Positions 15,109 through 23,401 are shown, counted from the stretch's first letter. The stretch is 34,581 nucleotides of DNA from a bacterium (GCA_030690305.1 JAUYHB010000007.1:1-34581); one strand, 5' to 3'. Program-made: numbers and translations. Notes: a model not told the origin generated them from the sequence alone.

Positions 15109-15211
15109 GAGAACTCTCCTTTTTCAAAGCAACGTTTTTATTTAACCAAATTTTCTGATTAGGATAATGGCATAAATAATTAAATGTGTCAATTTACTCT
15201 TTTTGGGTTTA

Positions 15212-15239
15212 AGCAAAAACAACGTAGCAGAGGCTACGT
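15212..15239 (-). terminator. Terminator of tRNA-Phe
   Basis: The stem ACGTAGC/GCTACGT (15222-15228 with 15233-15239) is followed on the minus strand by TTGTTTTTGC, 14 nt after the tRNA end. Confidence 0.75.
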
Positions 15240-15252
15240 GTTTTATATCTTG

Positions 15253-15325
15253 TGCCGAGAGCCGGATTTGAACCGGCGACCCCGCGCTCTTCAGGCGCAT
15301 GCTCTACCAACTGAGCTATCTCGGC
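15253..15325 (-). tRNA. tRNA-Phe (GAA)
   Basis: On the minus strand, acceptor GCCGAGA pairs with TCTCGGC. The D-stem is GCTC/GAGC. The anticodon stem is TGCGC/GCGCG with loop CTGAAGA (anticodon GAA). The T-arm is GCCGG TTCAAAT CCGGC and the discriminator is A. CCA is not encoded. Its 5' end and flank are repeated upstream at 15392-15414. Confidence 0.95.
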
Positions 15326-15414
15326 AAGTGAGGAACAAAGAGAATGTTAACATTTTCTTCAGTTCCGAGCGACGCCGAGAAAAGCTTTGCTTATCTCGGC
15401 AAGTGAGGAACAAA
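15317..15414. repeat. Direct repeat of the tRNA-Phe 5' end and flank, with an acceptor-like hairpin
   Basis: A 23-bp sequence covering the first nine tRNA bases and 14 flanking bases occurs at 15317-15339 and again at 15392-15414. In the second copy, GCCGAGA and TCTCGGC (15374-15380, 15394-15400) pair around a 13-nt loop, giving an acceptor-stem-only remnant. A near-palindrome centred on GTTAAC lies between them (about 15341-15358). Confidence 0.75.
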
Positions 15415-15467
15415 ATTTAATTTTCAATCTCCCTCCCTCTGATTGGAGGTTGGGAAACTATATATTT

Positions 15468-15731
15468 CTAACGTTTTTTAAGTACGGAGTCAAACAACTG
15501 ATTGATGTCGGCAACCTGACCCGTAAGACTTTGATATGTGTGTGTCAAGGAGTCCAAAACGGGCTGAAGGTAATAATATAAGCCCAAAGAAAGGCCCAAA
15601 ACAAACACCCAGTATACTGCAGACCATATTTTTCGCCACACAAGGTCTCCGTGGAGCTTTTTAAGCATTTTATTGTTGCTTTCCGCAAGCTCCAGGGTCT
15701 TTTTAAGCATTCGTTTATCTTCAGGGTCCAC
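15468..15731 (-). CDS. Small single-span membrane protein with coiled-coil-like N-terminus
   Basis: An 87-residue protein. A charged helix (MLKKTLELAESNNKMLKKL) precedes one hydrophobic segment (about residues 35-56, VYWVFVLGLSLGLYYYL) and a polar C-terminal helix. No family is recognised; similar small proteins of unknown role are common in these bacteria. The GTG at 15731 is chosen because TATAAT (15744-15739, minus strand) lies exactly 7 nt upstream. A longer frame to 15767 would put that box inside the gene. An internal ATG seven codons later is the alternative. Confidence 0.6.
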   Translation of the reverse strand: MDPEDKRMLKKTLELAESNNKMLKKLHGDLVWRKIWSAVYWVFVLGLSLGLYYYLQPVLDSLTHTYQSLTGQVADINQLFDSVLKKR

Positions 15732-15738
15732 AAGTGTA

Positions 15739-15744
15739 ATTATA
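15739..15744 (-). promoter_or_regulatory. -10 box for a leaderless mRNA of the 15731 gene
   Basis: A consensus TATAAT on the minus strand, exactly 7 nt before the GTG at 15731. No convincing -35 box is seen. Confidence 0.55.
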
Positions 15745-15825
15745 GCAAAAAAGCCCCAAAAACCCATGTTATACTTAGCTTAGTCTTTGAAAATCGAATA
15801 TGTTTGGACGAAAGGAGGCGAGAAA

Positions 15826-16257
15826 ATGGCTTTAAAAGTGCTAATCGTTGAGGATGACCCTACCCTTTTGGGGATGCTTCGAAATTTGGTTTTTCCGCTG
15901 GATCCCCGGTTTACCCCCCTTTTCGCTTCATCTATTGAGGAAGCAGAAAAAGTTTTTTACGACCATCCTGACATCGTTGCTATTGCCATGGATGGCCGTA
16001 TAGAAGATGGATTACCACGTACTAATGAAGAGGTGTGGGCGGCTCCAGCAAATACACTGGACCTTGTGCAAAAATATAGAGAAACTTTTTCAGGACCAAT
16101 TATTGCACTTTCAGGTAAATTTAGGCAGGATCTTCTTGACGTCGGTTGTGACTATTATGTTAAAAATAAATACGATATTCACGAAAAGCTTATTGAAGTT
16201 CTTTGCCTGACTCCCTACCCCGCTCATCAAACCAGCCACGGTAAAACCGCCCTGTAG
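15826..16257 (+). CDS. Stand-alone response regulator receiver protein (CheY-like)
   Basis: A 143-residue single receiver domain with no output domain. The acidic pair is in IVEDD (residues 9-11), the phospho-acceptor is Asp56 in AIAMDG, Ser96 lies in IALSGK, and a conserved-type Lys is near 113-115 in YVKNKYD. A longer loop follows Asp56 (DGRIEDGLPRTNEE). Receiver domains are phosphorylated by a partner histidine kinase; none is in this window. The ATG at 15826 is set by AAAGGAGG about 7 nt upstream. The stop codon lies inside the loop of the terminator at 16243-16277. Confidence 0.9.
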   Translation: MALKVLIVEDDPTLLGMLRNLVFPLDPRFTPLFASSIEEAEKVFYDHPDIVAIAMDGRIEDGLPRTNEEVWAAPANTLDLVQKYRETFSGPIIALSGKFRQDLLDVGCDYYVKNKYDIHEKLIEVLCLTPYPAHQTSHGKTAL

Positions 16258-16277
16258 TTTAGGGCGGTTTTTTCTTT
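16243..16277 (+). terminator. Terminator overlapping the response-regulator stop codon
   Basis: An 11-bp stem (16243-16253 with 16261-16271) is followed by a long T-rich run. The 5' arm is coding and the TAG stop lies in the loop. Confidence 0.92.
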
Positions 16278-16302
16278 TTTTATGCTATATTTTGTTTGTA
16301 TT

Positions 16303-16374
16303 GCTCCCATAGTTAAATGGATATAACGACCCCGTCCTAAGGGGTAATTGTGGGTTCGATTCCTGCTGGGGGCA
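16303..16374 (+). tRNA. tRNA-Arg (CCT)
   Basis: Acceptor GCTCCCA pairs with TGGGGGC. The anticodon stem is ACCCC/GGGGT with loop GTCCTAA (anticodon CCT). The D-arm TTAAATGGATATAAC and T-loop TTCGATT closely resemble E. coli argW. The T-stem has two wobble pairs and the discriminator is A. CCA is not encoded (ACCG follows). Confidence 0.92.
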
Positions 16375-16509
16375 CCGAATAAAAACACCTGCTTTATGCA
16401 GGTTAGTTTTATTTGGTCCAGGAATCGAAAACCGGAGCATGACATTGCGAGGTGGGGTCGCAGGCTTTTTCAGTAGAAAAAGACCTGTGACCGATTCTTG
16501 CTGGGGGCA
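16357..16509 (+). repeat. Direct repeat of the tRNA-Arg 3' end
   Basis: The last 18 bases of the tRNA (16357-16374) recur at 16492-16509 with one substitution, 135 bp downstream. Between them lie the tRNA terminator and a 15-bp hairpin (16457-16471 with 16476-16491). An inverted copy of part of the T-arm occurs near 16420. The pattern looks like an attachment-site duplication or a decayed tRNA copy. Confidence 0.7.
16382..16413 (+). terminator. Terminator of tRNA-Arg
   Basis: Stem ACCTGC/GCAGGT (16387-16392 with 16398-16403) is followed by TAGTTTTATTT. Confidence 0.7.
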
Positions 16510-16517
16510 TAAAAGGG

Positions 16518-16541
16518 AAAATCCGCCTGGAGGCGGATTTT
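16518..16541. terminator. Terminator between tRNA-Arg region and glutaredoxin gene
   Basis: A perfect 10-bp stem (16518-16527 with 16532-16541) with a TGGA loop has T-runs on both strands. It can end the minus-strand glutaredoxin transcript. Confidence 0.8.
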
Positions 16542-16553
16542 GTGGCCGTAAAA

Positions 16554-16787
16554 TTAGAGACCAAGTGCTTGGCTGAGTTTTTCTTTGCTGAAGCCAACCA
16601 TTACGGTATTTTCAACTTGTATCACAGGCACCCCTAGCTGCCCGGTTTTCTCAACCATTTCCTGCCGTTTTTGCAGGTCGGCTGCCACGTCATATTCCGT
16701 GTAAGTGACATTGTTTTCTTTAAAGAATTCTTTCGCCATTTTGCAATATACGCACGTGGGAGTTGAATAAATAGTTACGTTCTTCAT
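16554..16787 (-). CDS. Glutaredoxin-like protein (NrdH/Grx type)
   Basis: A 77-residue thioredoxin-fold protein with the redox motif CVYC (Cys12, Cys15), cis-Pro54 in LGVPVIQV, and a C-terminal VGFSKEKL. It would reduce disulfides in the cytoplasm, using glutathione or thioredoxin reductase. The partial thioredoxin-reductase-like gene at the left edge is a possible but unproven partner. Length and motifs fit short glutaredoxins. The ATG at 16787 has no Shine-Dalgarno; a TATAAT (16823-16818, minus strand) lies 30 nt upstream. Confidence 0.92.
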   Translation of the reverse strand: MKNVTIYSTPTCVYCKMAKEFFKENNVTYTEYDVAADLQKRQEMVEKTGQLGVPVIQVENTVMVGFSKEKLSQALGL

Positions 16788-16832
16788 GAAAATCGGTTTT
16801 TAACTCGTAAGAGCCCCATTATAACATATCCG

Positions 16833-17228
16833 TCAAGGGGTAAAACTATCCTGGATTTCCTTTATCCAGCGCAATATCCAATTTTCCCCACTGACATCTT
16901 CGCTTTTGGGTCTGGTCTTCGATTCAACAATAAGCGCCATCATTTCGCCGTCTTTTGCCACGCTAAACTTTTCCCTGATTTCCTCCTCAACTCCTCTTTG
17001 GGTTGAGAGGCGGTCTAGATTTTCTTTGAGCTCCATTTCCCTGTTTTTGAGAGTCTCCAATTCCCGTTCGGTTTGAACAAGACTTTTGCTGCTTTCAAGG
17101 TATTTGCGATATATGTCAAAAAGACCGTTAAACGAGGCTATTGCGACAATAATAAGGCCAAGGGAAACAAAAAAAGACAAGGGGCGAATTCGTTTTTGGC
17201 GTTTTCTTTTTTGTTCCAAAGAGGGCAT
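16833..17228 (-). CDS. Septum formation initiator family protein (FtsB/DivIC-like)
   Basis: A 131-residue bitopic membrane protein. A basic N-terminal tail (KRKRQKRIR) precedes one transmembrane helix (about residues 18-36), then a coiled coil (about 40-80, SKSLVQTERELETLKNREM) and a family-type REKFSVAKDGEMMALIV segment. FtsB/DivIC proteins form a complex with FtsL and FtsQ/DivIB that activates septal wall synthesis. The ATG at 17228 follows TATAGT by 9 nt. It is divergent from a small ORF at 17263. Confidence 0.85.
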   Translation of the reverse strand: MPSLEQKRKRQKRIRPLSFFVSLGLIIVAIASFNGLFDIYRKYLESSKSLVQTERELETLKNREMELKENLDRLSTQRGVEEEIREKFSVAKDGEMMALIVESKTRPKSEDVSGENWILRWIKEIQDSFTP

Positions 17229-17262
17229 ACAGATGCTACTATAGTACCATTATACGAAAAGT

Positions 17263-17370
17263 ATGCTTTTCAAGAAAAAACACAGACGGGTAATAGAAGT
17301 AACATGGATTGTTCTTGCGGCCCTGATTATTGTCAGTATGGTACTTCTCTATACCCCTATTTTCTACTAA
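17263..17370 (+). CDS. Possible 35-residue membrane peptide
   Basis: A short open frame with a strongly biased layout: a basic N-terminus (MLFKKKHRRVIE) followed by one hydrophobic helix (WIVLAALIIVSMVLLY) and the ending TPIFY. It is divergent from the FtsB-like gene, and its stop overlaps the lepA stop by 3-4 nt on the other strand. A TTATAC hexamer lies 7 nt before the ATG. No homologue is recognised. It could be a real micro-protein or chance. Confidence 0.45.
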   Translation: MLFKKKHRRVIEVTWIVLAALIIVSMVLLYTPIFY

Positions 17371-19163
17371 TCAGCCCTCATCATTTTGAGGAAGACTTCG
17401 TGGGGAATGTTTATTTTGGCGCGCCGTTCAAGCATCGCTTTTTTCCCTTTCTTTTGTTTTTCCCACAATTTCTTCTTGCGGCTGATGTCGCCTCCCGAGA
17501 GTTTTGCAGTGACGTCTTTTTTCATAGCGGAAAGCGTATGGGAAGAAACAATTCTCCCCATTGCCTGGGCTTGAATTTTTGTGACAAACATCTGACGAGG
17601 AAGAATTTCTGAAAGTCTTTCCACCGCCTTTTTCCCCTCTTCCTCGACAGTTCGTCTGGCAACGACACGGGTAAATGCGGGAACTATTTCGTCGGCAACG
17701 AGCATGTCGAGCCGTACGACATCCGCTTCCCGCATTTCACCAATAATATAAGACATGGAAGCAAAACCAGAAGAAACGGTTTTTATCTGGTCAAAAAAAT
17801 TCCGCATCAGTTCCCGAAGAGGCATATGAATGGTAAGAGAAACACGTTTATCTCCAAAAGATTCCGTTTCCCCCACCTCGGCTTCATAGCCATAAAGAAT
17901 TTGTATAATGGCACCAAGATACTCGCTTGGGGTAAAAATTTTAACTTCCACCCACGGTTCGTTGATTTTGACAATCTCACCATGCTCAGGGAAAAATGCC
18001 GGCGAATAAATAGTGACTTCTTTGCCGTTTCTTAAGAGCACATGATATGTAATGCTCGGGGTTGTCACGACGAGATTCAAGTTAAACTCGCGGTGAAGGC
18101 GCTCCGTAATAATTTCAAGGTGAAGCATCCCAAGGAAACCACAGCGGAAACCCCTGCCGAGCGCTCCGGAAGATTCTTCTTCATAGGAAAAGGAGGCGTC
18201 GGAAAGACGTAATTTTCCGAGGGACTGCTTAAGCAGCGCGAAATCGTCCTGACTTTCGGGATATACGGAGGCCCACACAACCGGATTCGGGTTCATATAG
18301 CCCGAAAGCGGCGCGTGGGAATCGGAAATATCCGACACCGTATCGCCAACGGAAGCAAAGCCCGATTCTTTGATTCCTGTCACGATGTAGCCGATTTCCC
18401 CGGACACGAGAGCGTCAACCGGAGTTTCTTCCGGGGAAAAGAAGCCCACTTCAAGGGCGGTAAATTTTCGTTTTGCTCCTTTAAATATAAGGACATCGCC
18501 CTTTTTGACTTCCCCGTTCATCACACGCATGTAGACAATGATTCCCTTATGATTGGAATAAGAAAAATCAAACACCAACGAGCGGAAAACTTCCGTTTCG
18601 ATTTCTTTTTTTGGAGGCGGTACGCGGGCGATAATTGTTTGGACGAGCGTTTCAACGCCTTCGCCCGTCTTACCCGACGTTTCCACGATATCACTCTCGG
18701 TACATTGAAGAAGCGTTACGATTTCCTCTTTTACCGCCGCACGGCGCGAAAGCGGAGAATCTATTTTACTTAAGACGGGGATAATAGTGAGGCCAAGCTC
18801 GCGCGCCATATTAAGGGTTGTCAGGGTTTGCGCCTGAACGCCTTGGGTTGAATCGACGAGTAATAGGCACCCCTCGACAGCGCGCAACGCGCGGGACACT
18901 TCATAAGAAAAATCAATATGCCCCGGCGTGTCAATCAGATTAAGTGTGTATTTATTCCCCTCAAACGAGTAATTCATCCGAACGGGTTGCATTTTGATGG
19001 TAATCCCCCGTTCCCGTTCAAGTTCCATGTTATCGAGCACCTGCTCCCGCATCTTTCGCTTTTCTATCGTACCGGTAATTTCAAGCAGTCTGTCGGCAAG
19101 GGTGGACTTGCCGTGGTCTATGTGAGCGATAATGCTGAAGTTGCGAATGTGTATTAACTTCAT
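17367..19163 (-). CDS. lepA: Elongation factor 4 (LepA)
   Basis: A 598-residue translational GTPase of normal family length that acts on stalled or mis-translocated ribosomes. The G1 motif is AHIDHGKSTLADRLLE near the N-terminus, G2 is ERERGITIK, G3 is DTPGHIDF and G4 is SKID. The LepA-specific C-terminal part includes VVARRTVEEEGKKAVE, LPRQMFVTKIQAQA and GGDISRKKKLWEKQKKGKK. The ATG at 19163 matches the family start MKLIHIRNFSIIAHIDHGKS. TAGTAT (19176-19171, minus strand) lies exactly 7 nt upstream, suggesting a leaderless mRNA separate from murJ. Confidence 0.98.
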   Translation of the reverse strand: MKLIHIRNFSIIAHIDHGKSTLADRLLEITGTIEKRKMREQVLDNMELERERGITIKMQPVRMNYSFEGNKYTLNLIDTPGHIDFSYEVSRALRAVEGCLLLVDSTQGVQAQTLTTLNMARELGLTIIPVLSKIDSPLSRRAAVKEEIVTLLQCTESDIVETSGKTGEGVETLVQTIIARVPPPKKEIETEVFRSLVFDFSYSNHKGIIVYMRVMNGEVKKGDVLIFKGAKRKFTALEVGFFSPEETPVDALVSGEIGYIVTGIKESGFASVGDTVSDISDSHAPLSGYMNPNPVVWASVYPESQDDFALLKQSLGKLRLSDASFSYEEESSGALGRGFRCGFLGMLHLEIITERLHREFNLNLVVTTPSITYHVLLRNGKEVTIYSPAFFPEHGEIVKINEPWVEVKIFTPSEYLGAIIQILYGYEAEVGETESFGDKRVSLTIHMPLRELMRNFFDQIKTVSSGFASMSYIIGEMREADVVRLDMLVADEIVPAFTRVVARRTVEEEGKKAVERLSEILPRQMFVTKIQAQAMGRIVSSHTLSAMKKDVTAKLSGGDISRKKKLWEKQKKGKKAMLERRAKINIPHEVFLKMMRAD

Positions 19164-19170
19164 GAAAGGT

Positions 19171-19176
19171 ATACTA
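19171..19176 (-). promoter_or_regulatory. -10 box for a leaderless lepA mRNA
   Basis: TAGTAT on the minus strand, exactly 7 nt before the lepA ATG. No clear -35 box is seen. Confidence 0.4.
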
Positions 19177-19196
19177 GCGGAAAGAAAGAATAATTT

Positions 19197-20876
19197 CTAC
19201 AAACCTTGCACGAGGTCGGTGTCCGGACTGACCGCCCGCACTTTCCATATTTTCTCGCGTAACGCGACAGTAACCTCCTTGAGCTCTCTGTTCTGCAGAA
19301 GCTGAAGCACGAAAATCCCTATTACAATACCAGTAATTCCTGCAAGTAATCCCTGAAAAAATATTCCGACAAACGTATCCAGATTGAGGAACCTACTTAA
19401 AAAGTTAAGCAAGAGATACGTATAGAAACCCATAATGACCGATGCGGAAAATGAGTGAAAAAGGGTAACCACAAGGTCTTTGGAAAATTTACCGAAATCG
19501 AGCTCAAAAAATACCCACAAAAGAAGGCCCGTGAGGAGCGCGCCGAAAGAGTACGCGAGAGGCAACATCAGTACTTCGGTGCCGGGAATCCCTTCCACAC
19601 GAAGCAACGACTCGACAAAAAAACGAAAAACAGGAAGAGTTGAAAACAGTTTAGTGAGAAAATACGCGAAAAAAACCGTTGAAACTCCTCCAAAAAGATT
19701 GAGAAGAAGGGGTTTGAGTGTTTGACCGGCAGAATAATACCCACGTACAAAAAGGAGCGTGAGGCTTTGAAAGAAACAGGAAATCGCGAAAAGAGCGAGC
19801 GCGGCGGCGGTAAGACGGGTATCGGACCAGTCAAATTCTCCCGAACCGAAAATAACACGAACAATTTGCGCACGAAGTACGATAAATAAAACGGCAACGG
19901 GCACGGACCAGAAAATAATGTGGCGGGCGGAAGTAAGCACTTCGTCGAGAAACTCTTTCTGTTTTCCCTCCGAGAAAAAACGCGCGAGGGTGGGAAATGC
20001 CGCCAAAGAATAACTCACTCCTATAACCGAAAGCGGCACCGATTGAAGATTGAAAGAGAGACTGAAGACCGAGATCGAGCCCGTGGTCTGAAGTGACGCA
20101 AGTGCAAGGAGCAGAAGTGTCGAGAGGTGGCTTATCGAGAGCGTAAACGTGCGAGGCAATGAAAGAAGAAGAATGTGTTTAACGGAAGAGAAATTAAAGG
20201 AAAAAACGGGTAAAAGACCGTAACGGGCAATAACGGGGATTTGAATGGCCATATGCAAGAATGAGCCTAAAATCACTCCGAAACCAACGCCCGCAATACC
20301 GTATAAGGAAGAAAAAATAAGCGTACCGAGAATAATACCAAGATTGTAGAGAGTCGGAGCAATGGCATAGACGAAAAAACGACGATGGGCCTGGGCGATG
20401 CTTCCAAACAAGTTTGAAAATCCAAGTAATATCGGAGAAAGTAAAAGTAATCTGGTTAAAAAGACCAGTTGAGGAATAAGGCTGAGATCAAACCCGGGAA
20501 AAAGAATCGGAACAAGAACAGGCACTAGAAAAAAAGCAATGGCACTTACCAAAAATATAAGAAGGAAGAAAAAAGTAAAAAGGTTGTCAATGAGAGACTT
20601 TTCTTCGCGCACATCCCTCCCGCCTCTTTCAACCAAAAGCGGAACGAGAATGGAGAGGGACACGAGAGAGCCCACCGTCACAAAAATGAAGTCGGGGATT
20701 CGAAATGCCGCATAATAAATATCAAGGGCTTGTCCAGCACCAAAAAAATGGGCGAGTAGGCGGTCACGGACGAGGGCGAGGAGAAGGGAAAGAAAAGCGA
20801 AGACAGCAAGAAGATAGGCGGCCTGATGCAGGCCGCCTACTTCTTTCTGAAGAAAATAGAAAATCTTCTTTACCAT
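19197..20876 (-). CDS. murJ: Lipid II flippase MurJ
   Basis: A 559-residue polytopic protein of the MVF/MurJ family, which moves lipid II across the cytoplasmic membrane for peptidoglycan synthesis. Family traits are the N-terminal ALVRDRLLAHFFGAGQALDIYYAAFRIPDF, a long run of predicted helices (about 14), and the conserved-type PVAVLFIVLRAQIVRVIFGSGEFDW, LFVRGYYSAGQTLKPL and LPLAYSFGALL. The start lies 30 nt after the stop of the O-antigen-ligase/TPR gene, so the two are probably co-transcribed. No Shine-Dalgarno is visible. Confidence 0.95.
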   Translation of the reverse strand: MVKKIFYFLQKEVGGLHQAAYLLAVFAFLSLLLALVRDRLLAHFFGAGQALDIYYAAFRIPDFIFVTVGSLVSLSILVPLLVERGGRDVREEKSLIDNLFTFFFLLIFLVSAIAFFLVPVLVPILFPGFDLSLIPQLVFLTRLLLLSPILLGFSNLFGSIAQAHRRFFVYAIAPTLYNLGIILGTLIFSSLYGIAGVGFGVILGSFLHMAIQIPVIARYGLLPVFSFNFSSVKHILLLSLPRTFTLSISHLSTLLLLALASLQTTGSISVFSLSFNLQSVPLSVIGVSYSLAAFPTLARFFSEGKQKEFLDEVLTSARHIIFWSVPVAVLFIVLRAQIVRVIFGSGEFDWSDTRLTAAALALFAISCFFQSLTLLFVRGYYSAGQTLKPLLLNLFGGVSTVFFAYFLTKLFSTLPVFRFFVESLLRVEGIPGTEVLMLPLAYSFGALLTGLLLWVFFELDFGKFSKDLVVTLFHSFSASVIMGFYTYLLLNFLSRFLNLDTFVGIFFQGLLAGITGIVIGIFVLQLLQNRELKEVTVALREKIWKVRAVSPDTDLVQGL

Positions 20877-20906
20877 CTCATTTTAAGCCGGTTGTGTATT
20901 TTCCGC

Positions 20907-23300
20907 TTATTCTTCCGCTTTTACTGTTTCCTCATCGACAGGTAGTGTGTCACGTTTTTCGGGCTCATTGTCAACCGGTGGGGTTGCGTTTGCGAACGGT
21001 TCTTTCCCCGCCTTTAAATTGCTTAAAATAAGTTTGACTTCTTCGTTATTCGGGTTCGTTGCGCGCACTACCTCAAACTGGGCGATGGCATCGTTTATTC
21101 TTCTGTCCTGATAGTAACTGAGGCCCAAGAAGTAGCGGGCATTTGCATACTGTGAATTGACTGTCACTGCACGCTCAAAGGCACCAATGGCTCCCTTATA
21201 GTCGCGTTTATTATATTTGAGAAGCCCAAGCTGGAAATAAAGGGCCGGGTCATTCGGTGCAAGAAGTGTCGCCTTTTCAACAGAGTCAATGGCACCATTA
21301 ACGTTTCCTTCGGAGACTTCAATTTGAGAAAGAAGGAAGACGGCTTCCGTATAGTTTTGCTTTTGCTGTAACGCTTTTGCGATAAATTCCTTCGCTTTTT
21401 TGTTGTCTCCCTTGGCGAGCTCGAGTCGGGCAAATTCAAGTTGCAATGAAGGGTCGTGAGGACTTCGCTTTACCGCTTCCGTGTAAGCCATTTGGGTGCT
21501 TTCATACGCCCCTTCCACTCCCAGAGAAACAAGCACTTGGTAGACATGTCCGAGAGCTACCCAGTTTTGGGGATTTGTTCTGTCTTTATCGCGTGCCCTG
21601 GTCGCATTTTCAATGGCGACACCTAGGGTTTGCTGAAAATCGGTTCGAAGCGATTCCGCGGGCACGTCGGTTCGTGCGGCGATTTGTTGCAGACGGGAAA
21701 GATTGATTTCCGACATGGCACGGTAATACGCGTCATTTCCTTCAATGGACAATACCCTATTGAGAGCGGTTTCTGCGGCGTCCAGATTGCCTTGGGCAAA
21801 TGCGACAGAGCCTTGTTGGAAGTAGTATGACGCAAATCCGCTACGAAGTACGAGATAACCGTATGACACCGTACCTAAAAGAAGAAAGACTATAAGGAGT
21901 ATCGAGAGGAAGCTGATGCGCGGGTTATCAAGGAAGGAAATGGTTTTTATCGGAAACATATTCTGTTCAGCAAGAGCGGCAAGGAATAGACCGCTGAAAA
22001 AGAACGTAAGGGCAAAAATAGTAATGCCGGGGACATAAAAGATTGCAATAGCCCAAAGATACAAAGAGACTAAGAAAGATGACGTGACAAGATACTTCGA
22101 GAACGGGTCCCCCTCTTTGGAAAACAATGCTTTAAAACCGGTATACAGAAGCAGTCCTATAAAGGCAAGCCAAGCGGCCGTACCGATGACACCGCCTGTT
22201 ACGAGACTTGTGGGAATCACACCGACTCCGTAGCTAAAACTCGTGTTCCAGAAATTTGTCGCATTAACACTTTCGGGTTTATACAAATTCCACTGCGTTG
22301 CAAAACGGTTCGGCCCTGAACCAAAAACGGGATTTTGTTTGAATGTCTGCCATGCCACGTCAATTGTTGTTGACCAGGAAGGTCGCACTTCAAACGTGGA
22401 TAGACCAAGTGCCCGGGTAATAGAATCCCCGATGACACGTCCGCCAAGAACAAAGACAAGAGAAAAAATGAGAAGCCCGAGAGAAATCCATGAAACTCGA
22501 GCCTGGCGGGCGCCTTCGGCAACCGAAGTGCTCCATGTGGCAGTAAGAATGTAGACAAAAAATATGAGAGCAAAAGCGGCCAGAAGAACCCAGATGGTTG
22601 AGAAATTGATTACCGTAAGAAAGACAAGGGAGAGCCCGAGAGAAACCCATAGTAAAATATGATACACACGGGTCAGACGGACCATTTCAAGCGAGACGAG
22701 AGAAAGAATGACGATAATACCGAAGAAAACTCCAAGCTCATTCCATTTTCCCACCGTATTGGAGAAGATACTTGTGAAAACACCGAAGGAAAGAAGGTCT
22801 GGACCGAAAATAAATCGCAAAAGATTGAAGAGGGCTACCGCAAAAAAGGAGGCAAAAAAGACAAGGTACGTGTAGAAAATCTTTTCTTTGGAACGGAAAA
22901 TGACAACAGAAAGGATGAGAAGGAGGGCGAGCAGAGTTACAAACGAGAAAGTGCCCATTTCAAAACCGTATCCGACAAGAGAGGCAAACGGAGCACCACT
23001 GAATAGAGAGGAGAGAAATGTTGTAAATAAAACCCCAAGTAATGCGGCGATGACCGGATGATACGGGAACATGGTTGTGCCATTCTTAAGAACCGAAAGA
23101 AGAAAAAAGGCAAGAGAAACTATTACTCCCACCGAAACAAGGAAGCTTTTTGAGAACTGGAAGGAGAAAAGCGGTGTTGAAGCGAAAAAAAGAGGCAAAA
23201 GAAACACGAGAACCATCAATGCGGTTGTAGACACTCCCTCAAAAGAAAAAGGGGATTTCTTCTGGGGCGCAATATCGAAATATGTTTTTGGTAAGTCCAT
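20907..23300 (-). CDS. O-antigen ligase/Wzy-like membrane protein with C-terminal TPR repeats
   Basis: A 797-residue fusion. The first half has about a dozen transmembrane helices and a Wzy_C/O-antigen-ligase-type periplasmic loop near residues 310-345 (FKQNPVFGSGPNRFATQW). The second half (about 510-780) has repeated 34-residue TPR motifs, for example ALNRVLSIEGNDAYY, QLGLLKYNKRDYKGAIGAFE and YFLGLSYYQDRRINDAIAQFE, and ends in an acidic tail. Wzy/WaaL-family proteins join or transfer lipid-linked glycans; the TPR part may recruit partners. Placement directly upstream of murJ supports an envelope role. TATTAT lies 6 nt before the ATG. Confidence 0.88.
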   Translation of the reverse strand: MDLPKTYFDIAPQKKSPFSFEGVSTTALMVLVFLLPLFFASTPLFSFQFSKSFLVSVGVIVSLAFFLLSVLKNGTTMFPYHPVIAALLGVLFTTFLSSLFSGAPFASLVGYGFEMGTFSFVTLLALLLILSVVIFRSKEKIFYTYLVFFASFFAVALFNLLRFIFGPDLLSFGVFTSIFSNTVGKWNELGVFFGIIVILSLVSLEMVRLTRVYHILLWVSLGLSLVFLTVINFSTIWVLLAAFALIFFVYILTATWSTSVAEGARQARVSWISLGLLIFSLVFVLGGRVIGDSITRALGLSTFEVRPSWSTTIDVAWQTFKQNPVFGSGPNRFATQWNLYKPESVNATNFWNTSFSYGVGVIPTSLVTGGVIGTAAWLAFIGLLLYTGFKALFSKEGDPFSKYLVTSSFLVSLYLWAIAIFYVPGITIFALTFFFSGLFLAALAEQNMFPIKTISFLDNPRISFLSILLIVFLLLGTVSYGYLVLRSGFASYYFQQGSVAFAQGNLDAAETALNRVLSIEGNDAYYRAMSEINLSRLQQIAARTDVPAESLRTDFQQTLGVAIENATRARDKDRTNPQNWVALGHVYQVLVSLGVEGAYESTQMAYTEAVKRSPHDPSLQLEFARLELAKGDNKKAKEFIAKALQQKQNYTEAVFLLSQIEVSEGNVNGAIDSVEKATLLAPNDPALYFQLGLLKYNKRDYKGAIGAFERAVTVNSQYANARYFLGLSYYQDRRINDAIAQFEVVRATNPNNEEVKLILSNLKAGKEPFANATPPVDNEPEKRDTLPVDEETVKAEE

Positions 23301-23401
23301 ACAAATATAATAATCTACTGAATAATAGTACCTTAATAATATCCCAAAATGAGCATATTTTCAAAGCCCTTGCGGACATTCTACGTTCATAATTAAAGAT
23401 A

